The position numbers and the translations under genes are program-made. A stretch of DNA of 64,000 bases from Streptomyces sp. P3. GTDB taxonomy: Bacteria > Actinomycetota > Actinomycetes > Streptomycetales > Streptomycetaceae. Where the stretch lies: assembly GCF_003032475.1 (NCBI RefSeq), contig NZ_CP028369.1:9610001-9674000 (forward strand), read 5' to 3'. This document shows, in pieces, positions 8,616-16,541 of this stretch; position 1 is the stretch's first letter; the number at the start of each line of letters is the position of its first letter. The notes below the pieces were generated by a model, which was given only the letters and a program-made list of their open reading frames with translations, searched no databases and was not told the origin of the DNA.

Positions 8616-9488
8616 TCAGCGGAAGACGACCGTGCGGTTGCCCGCGACCATCACGCGGCTCTCGCTGTGCCACTTCACGGCGTGCGCGAGCACCTGCGCC
8701 TCCACGTCCCGTCCGACCGTGACCAGCTCGCCGGGGTCCAGCGAGTGGTTCACCCGGACCACGTCCTGCTCGATGATCTGGCCCTCGTCCAGGTCGGACG
8801 TCACGTAGTGGGCGGTCGCGCCGACGAGCTTCACCCCGCGGTCGTAGGCCTGCTCGTAGGGGCGTGCGCCCTTGAAGCTGGGCAGGAAGGAGTGGTGGAT
8901 GTTGATGGCGCGACCCTCGAGCTGCTTGCACAGGTCGTCGGAGAGGATCTGCATGTAGCGAGCCAGCACGACGAGGTCGACGTCCAGCTCGTGCACCAGT
9001 TCCAGCAGCCGCGCCTCGGCCTCGGCCTTGGTGTCCCGGGTCACCGGCAGGTGGTGGAAGGGGATGCCGTAGGTGTTCGCGAGGCCCTCGAAGTCCCGGT
9101 GGTTGGACACGATCGCCGGGATCTCGATGTTGAGCGCGCCGGTGCGCCGGCGGAACAGCAGGTCGTTCAGGCAGTGCCCGAACCTGGACACCATGATGAG
9201 CGTCCGGGTGGGTGTGGAGGCGTCACGCAGCGTCCAGGAGATCCCGTAGGCCTCGGCGACCGGGCCGAAACGGTGGCGCAGGCCCTCCAGATCGACGTTC
9301 GGGTCGGACACGTCGAAGTGGACCCGCATGAAGAAGCGGTCCTGGAGCCGGTCGTCGAACTGCTGGCTTTCCAGGATGTTGCCGGAGTTCCTGACGAGGA
9401 ACCCGCTCACGGCGTGGACGAGGCCCGCTCTGTCGGGACACGAGAGCGTCAGGACGTACTCACGGCCAGGTTGCGGTCGAGGGGACAT
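8616..9488 (-). CDS. purU: Formyltetrahydrofolate deformylase
   Basis: 290 residues. PurU hydrolyses 10-formyl-tetrahydrofolate to formate and tetrahydrofolate, balancing the one-carbon pool. An N-terminal ACT regulatory domain (about 10-90; LTLSCPDRAGLVHAVSGFL) is followed by the formyltransferase-fold catalytic domain with INIHHSFLPSFKGA and the Asp-containing GATAHYVTSDLDEG motif. Length is normal. It is divergent from the aldehyde dehydrogenase gene with the control region between them. In betaine-degrading bacteria, methyl groups removed from betaine and sarcosine enter folate, which explains its presence here. Confidence 0.95.
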   Translation of the reverse strand: MSPRPQPGREYVLTLSCPDRAGLVHAVSGFLVRNSGNILESQQFDDRLQDRFFMRVHFDVSDPNVDLEGLRHRFGPVAEAYGISWTLRDASTPTRTLIMVSRFGHCLNDLLFRRRTGALNIEIPAIVSNHRDFEGLANTYGIPFHHLPVTRDTKAEAEARLLELVHELDVDLVVLARYMQILSDDLCKQLEGRAINIHHSFLPSFKGARPYEQAYDRGVKLVGATAHYVTSDLDEGQIIEQDVVRVNHSLDPGELVTVGRDVEAQVLAHAVKWHSESRVMVAGNRTVVFR

Positions 9489-9510
9489 GGGGCCTCCGTC
9501 GGTGCGTAAT

Positions 9511-9541
9511 GCACAACATGGTGAGCGATACGCAACATGGT
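9511..9541. promoter_or_regulatory. Direct-repeat operator candidate between purU and the aldehyde dehydrogenase gene
   Basis: CACAACATGGT (9512-9522) and CGCAACATGGT (9531-9541) are the same 11-mer with one change, 19 bases apart, immediately upstream of purU. A GTGC-N5-GCAC inverted element overlaps the first copy. They carry the CGCAAC-like word shared with the iclR palindrome. Confidence 0.5.
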
Positions 9542-9614
9542 CGGGGTGGAGCCCCGTCCGGTCAAGGGTGGCCCCGGAACTGCTCGCCGAGTGAAATCGT
9601 CATCCGCCAACCCC

Positions 9615-9680
9615 TTGACGGGCGTCGGGACATTCGTAAAGGTGTTCCATCACAAGCAATTGGGTGCACAATGCGCAACG
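9615..9680 (+). promoter_or_regulatory. Promoter and operator half-site of the betaine operon
   Basis: A TTGACG box (9615-9620) and a TAAAGG box (9637-9642) are 16 bases apart. TGCGCAAC (9672-9679) lies downstream, within the expected 5' leader, matching the half-site seen at the other promoters of this locus. A regulator bound there would block transcription of the operon. Confidence 0.4.
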
Positions 9681-9704
9681 GCATTCTCTTGAAAGGCTCG
9701 GGGC

Positions 9705-11174
9705 GTGGCAGACCTGTATGTGGATGGAGAGTGGCGGGACGCGCTGGCCGGCGGGCGCCGGGACATCCGTTGCCCTGCTGACGGCACGCTTGCCGTGACG
9801 GTTTCGGAGGGTACGCGCGCCGATGCCGAGGCGGCGATCGCCGCCGCCCGTCGCGCCTTCGACGAGGGGCCCTGGCGGCACACCTCGGAGCGGGAGCGCG
9901 GCGCGCTGCTGCTGCGCATCGCCGATCTGATCGAGCGGGACGCCAAGGTCTTCGCCCGGGCGGAGTCGCTGGACACCGGCAAGCGGGTGGTGGAGAGCGA
10001 GTACGACATCGCCGACGTCGTCTCCTGCTTCCGTTACTACGGCGGGATCGCCGGGACGGACGCCGGCCGGGTGATCGACACCGGCCGCGACGACGCCGTC
10101 AGTCGCGTCGTCTACGAGCCGGTCGGGGTGTGCGCGCTGATCACCCCGTGGAACTATCCGCTGCTGCAGGCCGGTTGGAAGGTCGCTCCGGCTCTCGCCG
10201 CGGGCAACACGATCGTCCTGAAGCCCAGCGAGCTCACCCCTTCGACCTCGATTCTGCTGATGAAGGCGCTGGAGGAGGCCGGGCTGCCGGCCGGCACCGC
10301 CAACCTCGTGCTGGGCGCGGGCCCCGAGGCCGGCGCACCGCTGTGCGAGGACCCCGCCGTCGACATGGTCTCCTTCACCGGCGGCCTGGACACCGGCCGG
10401 CGCATCATGGCCACCGCCGCCGCGACCGTGAAGAAGGTCGCGCTCGAACTCGGTGGGAAGAACCCCAACGTCGTCTTCGCCGACGCCGACTTCGACACGG
10501 CCGTGGACTTCGCGCTCACCGCGGTCTTCCTGCATTCGGGCCAGGTGTGCTCGGCCGGGGCCCGGCTGATCGTCGAGGACCGCCTGCACGACCGTCTCGT
10601 CGACGAGATCGTCCGCCGGGCCCGGCTGATCCGCCTCGGCGGGCCCTTCGACCCGCAGGCCGAGACCGGGGCGCTGATCTCCGCGCGGCACCTGGAGAAG
10701 GTCGAGGCGTACGTCGCGGCGGGTGTCGCCGAGGGCGCCGTGCTGCGCTGCGGCGGGGAGCGTCCCGGCGACCCTGCGCTGGCGGGCGGTCACTACTACC
10801 CGCCGACCGTGCTGGACGAGTGCCGCCAGGACATGCGTGTGGTGCACGAGGAGTCCTTCGGTCCGGTGCTCACCGTCGAACGCTTCACCGACGAGGACGA
10901 TGCCGTGCGCATCGCCAACGACACCGAGTACGGGCTCGCCGGCGCCGTCTGGACGCAGGACGCCGGCAGGGCCCAGCGGGTCGCCCGGCGGCTGCGGCAC
11001 GGCACGGTGTGGATCAACGACTACCACCCCTACGTGCCGCAGGCGGAATGGGGCGGTTTCGGGCATTCGGGCGTGGGTCGGGAACTGGGACCGGCCGGCC
11101 TGAACGAATACCGAGAGCCCAAGCACATCTGGCAGAACATCCAACCCCGGCCGCAGCGCTGGTTCAGCGGCTGA
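9705..11174 (+). CDS. betB: Aldehyde dehydrogenase, betaine-aldehyde dehydrogenase type
   Basis: 489 residues, the usual size. NAD(P)+-dependent oxidation of an aldehyde, most likely betaine aldehyde to glycine betaine. Seen: [13 protein letters not shown], the nucleotide region with [11 protein letters not shown], the general base in LELGGKNP (near residue 248) and the catalytic cysteine in HSGQVCSAG (near 280). The C-terminus [12 protein letters not shown] is typical. GTG 9705 follows a GAAAGG site. The next three genes form a betaine-type importer, which supports the substrate. A choline dehydrogenase is not in the window, so the source of the aldehyde is not explained. Confidence 0.85.
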   Translation: MADLYVDGEWRDALAGGRRDIRCPADGTLAVTVSEGTRADAEAAIAAARRAFDEGPWRHTSERERGALLLRIADLIERDAKVFARAESLDTGKRVVESEYDIADVVSCFRYYGGIAGTDAGRVIDTGRDDAVSRVVYEPVGVCALITPWNYPLLQAGWKVAPALAAGNTIVLKPSELTPSTSILLMKALEEAGLPAGTANLVLGAGPEAGAPLCEDPAVDMVSFTGGLDTGRRIMATAAATVKKVALELGGKNPNVVFADADFDTAVDFALTAVFLHSGQVCSAGARLIVEDRLHDRLVDEIVRRARLIRLGGPFDPQAETGALISARHLEKVEAYVAAGVAEGAVLRCGGERPGDPALAGGHYYPPTVLDECRQDMRVVHEESFGPVLTVERFTDEDDAVRIANDTEYGLAGAVWTQDAGRAQRVARRLRHGTVWINDYHPYVPQAEWGGFGHSGVGRELGPAGLNEYREPKHIWQNIQPRPQRWFSG

Positions 11175-11194
11175 ACGCCGAAAAGAGGTCGATC

Positions 11195-12286
11195 GTGACC
11201 CCCACACAGACCGCGACGTCACACCGACGTGGCCCGCTCCCGGACCCGGACGGCACCCCGGTCATCTCCGTGCGCAATCTGTGGAAGGTGTTCGGGCCGA
11301 AGGCCGAGTCGGTTCCGGGCTCGGCGGAGTTGTGCGGTCTCACCCGTCGTGAGCTGATGGACCGGACCGGCTGCACCGCGGCCGTACGCGATGTGCACTT
11401 CGATGTCTCGCCCGGCGAGGTGTTCGTCGTCATGGGGCTGTCCGGTTCCGGCAAGTCGACGCTGGTGCGGTGTCTGACCCGGCTGATCGAGCCGACCGCG
11501 GGTGAGATCGTCTTCGAGGGCGAGGACATCCGCGAGGCGGACGACGGGCGTCTGCGTGACCTGCGTCGACGTAAGTTCTCCATGGTTTTCCAGCACTTCG
11601 GGCTGCTGCCGCACCGTCGGGTGGTCGACAACGTGTCCTTCGGTCTGGAGATCCGTGGCATGGGCCGGGCCGAGCGGACCAGGCGGGCCCAGGAGGTGGT
11701 GGAGCTGGTCGGTCTCGCGGGTTACGAGAACTCCTATCCCGACCAGTTGTCCGGCGGTATGCAGCAGCGTGTCGGTCTGGCCCGGGCGCTGGCCGGTGAT
11801 CCGGACGTGCTCTTCTTCGACGAGCCGTTCTCGGCGCTCGATCCGCTGATCCGCCGTGACATGCAGAACGAGGTCATCCGGCTGCATCACGAGGTCGGCA
11901 AGACCATGGTGTTCATCACCCATGACCTGTCCGAGGCGTTGAAGCTGGGTGACCGCATCCTCATCATGCGTGACGGGCGAACGGTCCAGTGCGGTACCGG
12001 TGATGAGCTGGTGGGTGCTCCGGCGGACGACTATGTGCGCGAGTTCGTCAAGGACGTGCCCCGGGGTGATGTGCTGACCCTGCGCTGGATCATGCGGCCG
12101 CCGGCCGACGGTGATCCTCTGGACGGTCCCGAGCTGGGTCCCGACGTCGTGGTGCGGGAGGCGACCCGGGCGGTGCTCGCGGCCGATCGGCCGGTGAAGG
12201 TCGTCGACAACGGCAAACTCCTCGGCATCGTCGGCGACGAGGAGATCCTCGCCGTGGTCGCCGGGCAGGAAGGCGGCGCCCGATGA
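11195..12286 (+). CDS. Glycine betaine/proline-type ABC transporter ATP-binding protein
   Basis: 363 residues. The OpuAA/ProV type is recognisable from the long insertion before the P-loop that starts with LWKVFG and contains a [12 protein letters not shown] segment. Walker [10 protein letters not shown] is near residue 82, the signature [14 protein letters not shown] is in the middle and Walker [13 protein letters not shown] follows. After the ATPase comes a CBS-like tail (about residues 285-360) of the kind that senses ionic strength in osmoregulated importers, though only one clear CBS half is visible. GTG 11195 has an AAAGAGG site. Its stop overlaps the permease start by four bases. Confidence 0.93.
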   Translation: MTPTQTATSHRRGPLPDPDGTPVISVRNLWKVFGPKAESVPGSAELCGLTRRELMDRTGCTAAVRDVHFDVSPGEVFVVMGLSGSGKSTLVRCLTRLIEPTAGEIVFEGEDIREADDGRLRDLRRRKFSMVFQHFGLLPHRRVVDNVSFGLEIRGMGRAERTRRAQEVVELVGLAGYENSYPDQLSGGMQQRVGLARALAGDPDVLFFDEPFSALDPLIRRDMQNEVIRLHHEVGKTMVFITHDLSEALKLGDRILIMRDGRTVQCGTGDELVGAPADDYVREFVKDVPRGDVLTLRWIMRPPADGDPLDGPELGPDVVVREATRAVLAADRPVKVVDNGKLLGIVGDEEILAVVAGQEGGAR

Positions 12287-14283
12287 CCGTCGTCCTGGAG
12301 AAACCGGAGAAGTCCGGGACGGCGGAGCCGGTCGCCCCCCGCGGAAGCCGGCGCACCGTCGGCCGGCCCCTGCGGATCGGCGTGATCCTGGTTCTGTGGC
12401 TGGTGCTGTTCGCCGTGCTGCGCGGGAAGCAGACGTTGTCGCTGGCGGCGGCCGACCTCACCGATCTGCACCGGTGGTTCAACGACGTCAACGACTCGAT
12501 CGGTGCGAACCGCGACTCCAACCCGCTGTTCCTGTACTTCTTCAACGAGATCCGTCTCGTCATCGACACTCTGGCCGCGTTCGTCCAGGAGCTGATCTCG
12601 CAGCCGTCGGCCGGCCGGCCCCTCCCGCAGATCGGCTGGCTCGGAGTCGTCGGCATCGTCGGCTACGTCTCCTGGGCTTTCGGTAACTGGCGGGTCGCCC
12701 TGCTGGCGGTGGCGGGTTTCACCTTCCTCGGGCTGCAGGGGCTGTGGCAGGAGAGCATGGACACCCTGGCGCTGACCCTGTCCTCGGTCCTGGTGGCGCT
12801 GCTGTTCGCGATCCCGCTCGGGGTGTGGGCGGGGCTGTCCGACCGGTTCCACCGGATCATGACGCCCTTCCTGGACTTCATGCAGACGATGCCGACCTTC
12901 GTCTACCTCGCCCCGCTGACGCTGTTCTTCCTCATCGGCGGAGCCTCCGCCACCATCGCCACGGTGATCTACGCGGCCCCGCCGGCCATCCGTATCACCG
13001 CGCACGCCATCCGGTCCGTGCCCGAGACCACCGTCGAGGCGGCCGAGTCGCTGGGCGCGACACGTCGGCAGTCGCTGACGAAGGTCCTGCTGCCGATGTC
13101 CAGGCGGACCGTGGTGATGGGCGTCAACCAGACCATCATGGCCGCCCTGGCCATGGTCACCATCGCCGCCCTCATCGACGCTCCCGGTCTCGGCAAGACC
13201 GTGGTGCAGGCGCTGCAGTCGCTCGACGTCGGCACCGCCTTCAACGCGGGCCTGTCCATCGTCGTCATGGCGATCGTCCTCGACCGGGTGACGACCGCGG
13301 CCAGCACCCGCGAGGAGGAGGCCCGGCGTTCGAAGAACCGGTTCCTCGCCTGGCGGCGGCCGCTGCTGGGCGCGGGCGCGGCCGTCACCGCGGTCCTGGT
13401 CTACCTGTCGCACACGTTCGTGTGGGCGGCCGAGTTCCCCGGCGAGGGCGGTCTCGGCAGTTCCATCGCGGGCGCGGCGGACACCACGACGACCTGGGTG
13501 CAGGACCACTTGTCGGGTGTCACCAACACCGTCCGTGACGCCCTCACGAACGGGCTGCTCAACCCCTTCCAGTCACTGCTCACCGACTCCCCGTGGTGGC
13601 TGGTCGGCGCCGTACTGATCGCACTCGGCGCGGTGCTCGGCGGCATACGGGCCGGCATCACCACGGCCGTCTGCGTCGGCCTGCTGGTCGCCACCGGGAT
13701 GTGGTCGGACGCCATGACGACGCTGGCCTCGACCGTCGTCGCGACGGCGCTGGTGATGCTGCTCGGCGTCGTTCTCGGTGTGTGGATGGGCCGCAGCGCT
13801 CTCGTGGACCGGGTGTTGCGGCCGAGTCTGGACGCGGCGCAGGTCATGCCGCCGTTCGTCTATCTGGTGCCGTTCCTCGCGCTGTTCGGCGCGACCCGCT
13901 TCACGGCCATCGTCGCCGCCGTGGTGTATGCGGCTCCCGTCGCCATCAAGATCATCGGGGATGGGGTGCGGAACGTGCCCGCGGCCACCGTGGAGGCGGC
14001 CACCTCCGCCGGGTGCGACACCTGGCAGATCATCACCAAGGTCCAGCTGCCGATGGCACGCGGCGCCCTGACCCTCGCGACCAACCAGGGTCTGATCTAC
14101 GTGCTGTCGATGGTTGTGGTGGGCGGCCTGGTAGGCGCGGGCGCCCTCGGCTACGACGTCGTGGCCGGTTTCTCGCAGGGCCAGCTGTTCGGGAAGGGGC
14201 TCGCCGCGGGGCTGGCCATCGTCCTTCTCGGAGTCATGTTCGACCGCATCACCCAGGCCGCGGCGCGGCGAACCAGTGCGTAA
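12283..14283 (+). CDS. Glycine betaine-type ABC transporter permease, two ProW-like domains fused
   Basis: 666 residues, twice the size of a normal ProW permease. Two homologous membrane domains lie in tandem (about residues 130-355 and 435-660). Each carries its own EAA loop: [16 protein letters not shown] in the first and [16 protein letters not shown] in the second, followed by an LPM motif and a helix ending in PGLG or GALG. The chain may therefore form the complete membrane channel as one polypeptide and not as a homodimer. Extra helices and an external loop lie between the domains. ATGA overlap with the ATPase gene. Confidence 0.9.
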   Translation: MTVVLEKPEKSGTAEPVAPRGSRRTVGRPLRIGVILVLWLVLFAVLRGKQTLSLAAADLTDLHRWFNDVNDSIGANRDSNPLFLYFFNEIRLVIDTLAAFVQELISQPSAGRPLPQIGWLGVVGIVGYVSWAFGNWRVALLAVAGFTFLGLQGLWQESMDTLALTLSSVLVALLFAIPLGVWAGLSDRFHRIMTPFLDFMQTMPTFVYLAPLTLFFLIGGASATIATVIYAAPPAIRITAHAIRSVPETTVEAAESLGATRRQSLTKVLLPMSRRTVVMGVNQTIMAALAMVTIAALIDAPGLGKTVVQALQSLDVGTAFNAGLSIVVMAIVLDRVTTAASTREEEARRSKNRFLAWRRPLLGAGAAVTAVLVYLSHTFVWAAEFPGEGGLGSSIAGAADTTTTWVQDHLSGVTNTVRDALTNGLLNPFQSLLTDSPWWLVGAVLIALGAVLGGIRAGITTAVCVGLLVATGMWSDAMTTLASTVVATALVMLLGVVLGVWMGRSALVDRVLRPSLDAAQVMPPFVYLVPFLALFGATRFTAIVAAVVYAAPVAIKIIGDGVRNVPAATVEAATSAGCDTWQIITKVQLPMARGALTLATNQGLIYVLSMVVVGGLVGAGALGYDVVAGFSQGQLFGKGLAAGLAIVLLGVMFDRITQAAARRTSA

Positions 14284-14296
14284 GGAGCAACTGACC

Positions 14297-15277
14297 ATGG
14301 CAAGGCAAGCAAGACGATGGAGAGCCGGCGCGGCCGGCATGGCGGTCCTCGGGCTCACCCTCACCGCCTGCGGCGGTGCGAAGGTCGGCGACAGCTCCTC
14401 AGGGACCGGCGGCGGCGCGGACGGCTCCGCCAAGTGCGGCACCTTCAACCTCGCGGTCAACCCCTGGGTGGGTTACGAGGCGGACGCCGCGGTCGTCGCG
14501 TACGTCGCGGAGAACGACCTGCACTGCAAGGTCACCAAGAAGGACCTCAAGGAGGAGATCGCCTGGCAGGGCTTCGGGACCGGCGAGGTGGACGCCGTCC
14601 TGGAGAACTGGGGCCACGACGACCTCAAGAAGAAGTACATCACCGGCCAGAAGACCGCCGTGGAGGCCGGCCCGACGGGGAACAAGGGCATCATCGGCTG
14701 GTACGTGCCGCCGTGGCTGGCGAAGGCGCATCCGGACATCACCGACTGGAGCAACCTGAACAAGTACGCGGCGAAGTTCAAGACCTCGGAGTCGGGAGGC
14801 AAGGGCCAGCTTCTCGACGGCGACCCGTCGTACGTGACCAACGACGAGGCGCTGGTGAAGAACCTGAAGCTGGACTTCAAGGTGGTGTACGCGGGCAGTG
14901 AGACCGCGCTCATCCAGGCCTACCGCAAGGCGGAGAAGAACAAGGAGTGGGTGATCGGCTACTTCTACGAGCCCCAGTGGTTCCTCTCCGAGGTGCCGCT
15001 CGTGAAGGTGAACCTGCCCGCGTACAAGGCGGGTTGCGACGCCGACGCGGAGAAGATCGCGTGCGACTACCCGGTGTACGACCTGGACAAGATCGTCAGC
15101 GCGAAGTTCGCCAAGTCCGGCAGCCCGGCCTACGACCTGGTGAAGAAGTTCAACTGGACGAACGACGACCAGAACGTCGTGGCCCGGTACATCGCGGTCG
15201 ACAAGATGACCTCCGAGGCCGCGGCCAAGAAGTGGGTCGAGGCCAACCGCGCCAAGGTGGACGCCTGGATCAAGTGA
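14297..15277 (+). CDS. Glycine betaine ABC transporter substrate-binding lipoprotein (OpuAC type)
   Basis: 326 residues. Signal peptide with Cys25 in an LTAC lipobox. The mature protein has the OpuAC-family features: NPWVGYEAD near the start, a VLENWGHDDL segment, GIIGWYVPPWL and a GYFYEPQWF segment with aromatics that could form a cage for a quaternary ammonium group. ATG 14297 has an AAGGAG site nine bases away, better than the in-frame start at 14276. Last gene of the betaine operon, followed by a strong hairpin. Choline or carnitine instead of betaine cannot be excluded. Confidence 0.92.
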   Translation: MARQARRWRAGAAGMAVLGLTLTACGGAKVGDSSSGTGGGADGSAKCGTFNLAVNPWVGYEADAAVVAYVAENDLHCKVTKKDLKEEIAWQGFGTGEVDAVLENWGHDDLKKKYITGQKTAVEAGPTGNKGIIGWYVPPWLAKAHPDITDWSNLNKYAAKFKTSESGGKGQLLDGDPSYVTNDEALVKNLKLDFKVVYAGSETALIQAYRKAEKNKEWVIGYFYEPQWFLSEVPLVKVNLPAYKAGCDADAEKIACDYPVYDLDKIVSAKFAKSGSPAYDLVKKFNWTNDDQNVVARYIAVDKMTSEAAAKKWVEANRAKVDAWIK

Positions 15278-15310
15278 GGCCGGACGCCTGACTCGAGAGC
15301 CGGTCGGACA

Positions 15311-15352
15311 TCCCCGGCGGCGGTGCGCCACGGTGCGCACCGACGCCGGGGA
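15311..15352 (+). terminator. Terminator hairpin of the betaine operon
   Basis: Nine-base outer arms (15311-15319 with 15344-15352) and seven-base inner arms (15322-15328 with 15335-15341) form one long GC-rich stem 34 bases after the operon's stop codon. No T run, as is common in Streptomyces. Confidence 0.75.
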
Positions 15353-15541
15353 CCGCCCCGGGCCGGCGTCCGGGCGCTGGTCCGCTCGTCGTTCGCCGGC
15401 AACCCGGCGGACCGGCTGACACAAGGTCCGGGCCACCGCCGCTCCCGCCCACAGGAGTCCCCGCCCCGGCCGCGACGCATCGCCCCGGCAAGTCGTCCGC
15501 GTCATTCTGGTGGAGGACGCGGATCGGGGTACCTGGCCGAC

Positions 15542-15835
15542 ATGGCATCGAAAATCGATCACGCTGAATCCGTGCGTGCCGTGCGGCAGTTGCGGCGCAT
15601 CCGCCCCGTCTACGCGGGCGGTGCCGTCCTGTGGGCCGCGTCGGCGGGCTGGACGGGATGGGAGGACCCGGGGAGCCGTCAGATGTGGGTGTCGGTGCTC
15701 TTCCTCGTCCTCTTCACGGGACTGCTGTCCGTGACGTCCCTGTGGCTGGGCCGCCGGCGGCTCTCCCGGACGAGCGAGCCGGTGCACCATGCCGCGCCGC
15801 GCAGGACGGCCTGGCGCCCTCACGCCAACGCCTGA
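15542..15835 (+). CDS. Small two-helix membrane protein, unknown function
   Basis: 97 residues. A basic N-terminal segment (residues 1-23) is followed by two hydrophobic helices (about 24-40 and 48-70) and a basic, histidine-containing tail. I do not recognise the family. ATG 15542 was chosen because the hydrophobic core follows it; the frame is open upstream to 15323 but that part is compositionally noise. Ribosome site weak. It lies between the betaine terminator and a further hairpin, so it is probably transcribed alone. Confidence 0.6.
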   Translation: MASKIDHAESVRAVRQLRRIRPVYAGGAVLWAASAGWTGWEDPGSRQMWVSVLFLVLFTGLLSVTSLWLGRRRLSRTSEPVHHAAPRRTAWRPHANA

Positions 15836-15864
15836 ACCACCGGACGACACGGACGACTCGGGGC

Positions 15865-15885
15865 CGGCGCCTGCTGGAGGCGCCG
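15865..15885 (+). terminator. Short hairpin after the small membrane protein gene
   Basis: CGGCGCC-N7-GGCGCCG, 30 bases after the stop codon at 15835. The arms are perfect and the flanks can extend the pairing. Confidence 0.4.
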
Positions 15886-15992
15886 GGGTTCCCTGCCGGC
15901 ACAGGCGTCGGCCCCGAGCTGATCAGCCATCTACCCATAGGCCGAGCCGACCATACGAGCGGGTGTGTGAGCGTCGGGTGAGGTTGCTGCGC

Positions 15993-16039
15993 ACATGCGG
16001 GTGGGGCGCACCGGTGTCCGGTGCGCCCCACCCGCATGT
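15993..16039. terminator. Perfect palindrome, probable bidirectional terminator
   Basis: Two 22-base arms (15993-16014 and 16018-16039) pair without mismatch around a three-base loop. It lies between a plus-strand and a minus-strand gene that converge, 34 bases past the stop of the latter. This position and strength suit termination from both sides. Confidence 0.8.
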
Positions 16040-16072
16040 CACGCCGTGCCTGCCGGCGTGCGCCGCCCCGCT

Positions 16073-16243
16073 CTACCAGCGGTACCAGCGGCCCCGTGCC
16101 CCGCCTGCTCCGGTCGAGCGGGCGAAGAAGCCGACCAGCCAGACCACGAGGACGATGACGGCGATCCACCACAGCGCCTTGAGGGCGAACCCGGCGCCGA
16201 AGAGGATCAGGGCGAGCAGAAGAACCAGCAGCAAGGGAACCAT
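16073..16243 (-). CDS. Small hydrophobic membrane protein (lmo0937/DUF5670-like)
   Basis: 56 residues: MVPLLLVLLLALILFGAG, then ALWWIAVIVLVVWLVGFF and a Gly/Arg-rich tail ending WYRW. Two hydrophobic helices in a very short protein fit the lmo0937-type family of stress-associated small membrane proteins, an assignment made on pattern only. ATG 16243 has a perfect GGAGG nine bases upstream, which rules out the longer frame. Convergent with the preceding gene across the palindrome. An AT-rich patch at about 16300-16320 may hold its promoter. Confidence 0.72.
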   Translation of the reverse strand: MVPLLLVLLLALILFGAGFALKALWWIAVIVLVVWLVGFFARSTGAGGARGRWYRW

Positions 16244-16529
16244 GGTTATCAACCTCCGTTCCGCCGTGTGCCCCGCCACGCGCCCTGCATGCCTACACCT
16301 TTATCTTTTTCTTATCTACCGACGGGGCGCGCTTGCCGCCCGTGGCCATGGCCGTGCCCGTGGCCGGGGACTCGGAGCGGATGCGCGGCAGCGCGACGAA
16401 GGTGCGGCGCCGCGGCGGGCGGGAGGCGGCCCGCTCGAGGGAGCGGCCGTAACCCCAGGACGTCCACCTCGGCGTTCTTGCTTGGCCGTATCTCGCGGTC
16501 ATCTCGAGCCTCTGGGGCGGGAGTTGTCC

Positions 16530-16541
16530 TACTGTTGAGGG
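16530..16541 (+). promoter_or_regulatory. Possible leaderless -10 box of the kinase-protease operon
   Basis: TACTGT at 16530-16535 is six bases before ATG 16542, the same spacing as in the iclR-type promoter. The GAGGG directly before the ATG is too close to act as a normal ribosome site, which supports a leaderless start. No good -35 box is visible. Confidence 0.35.
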
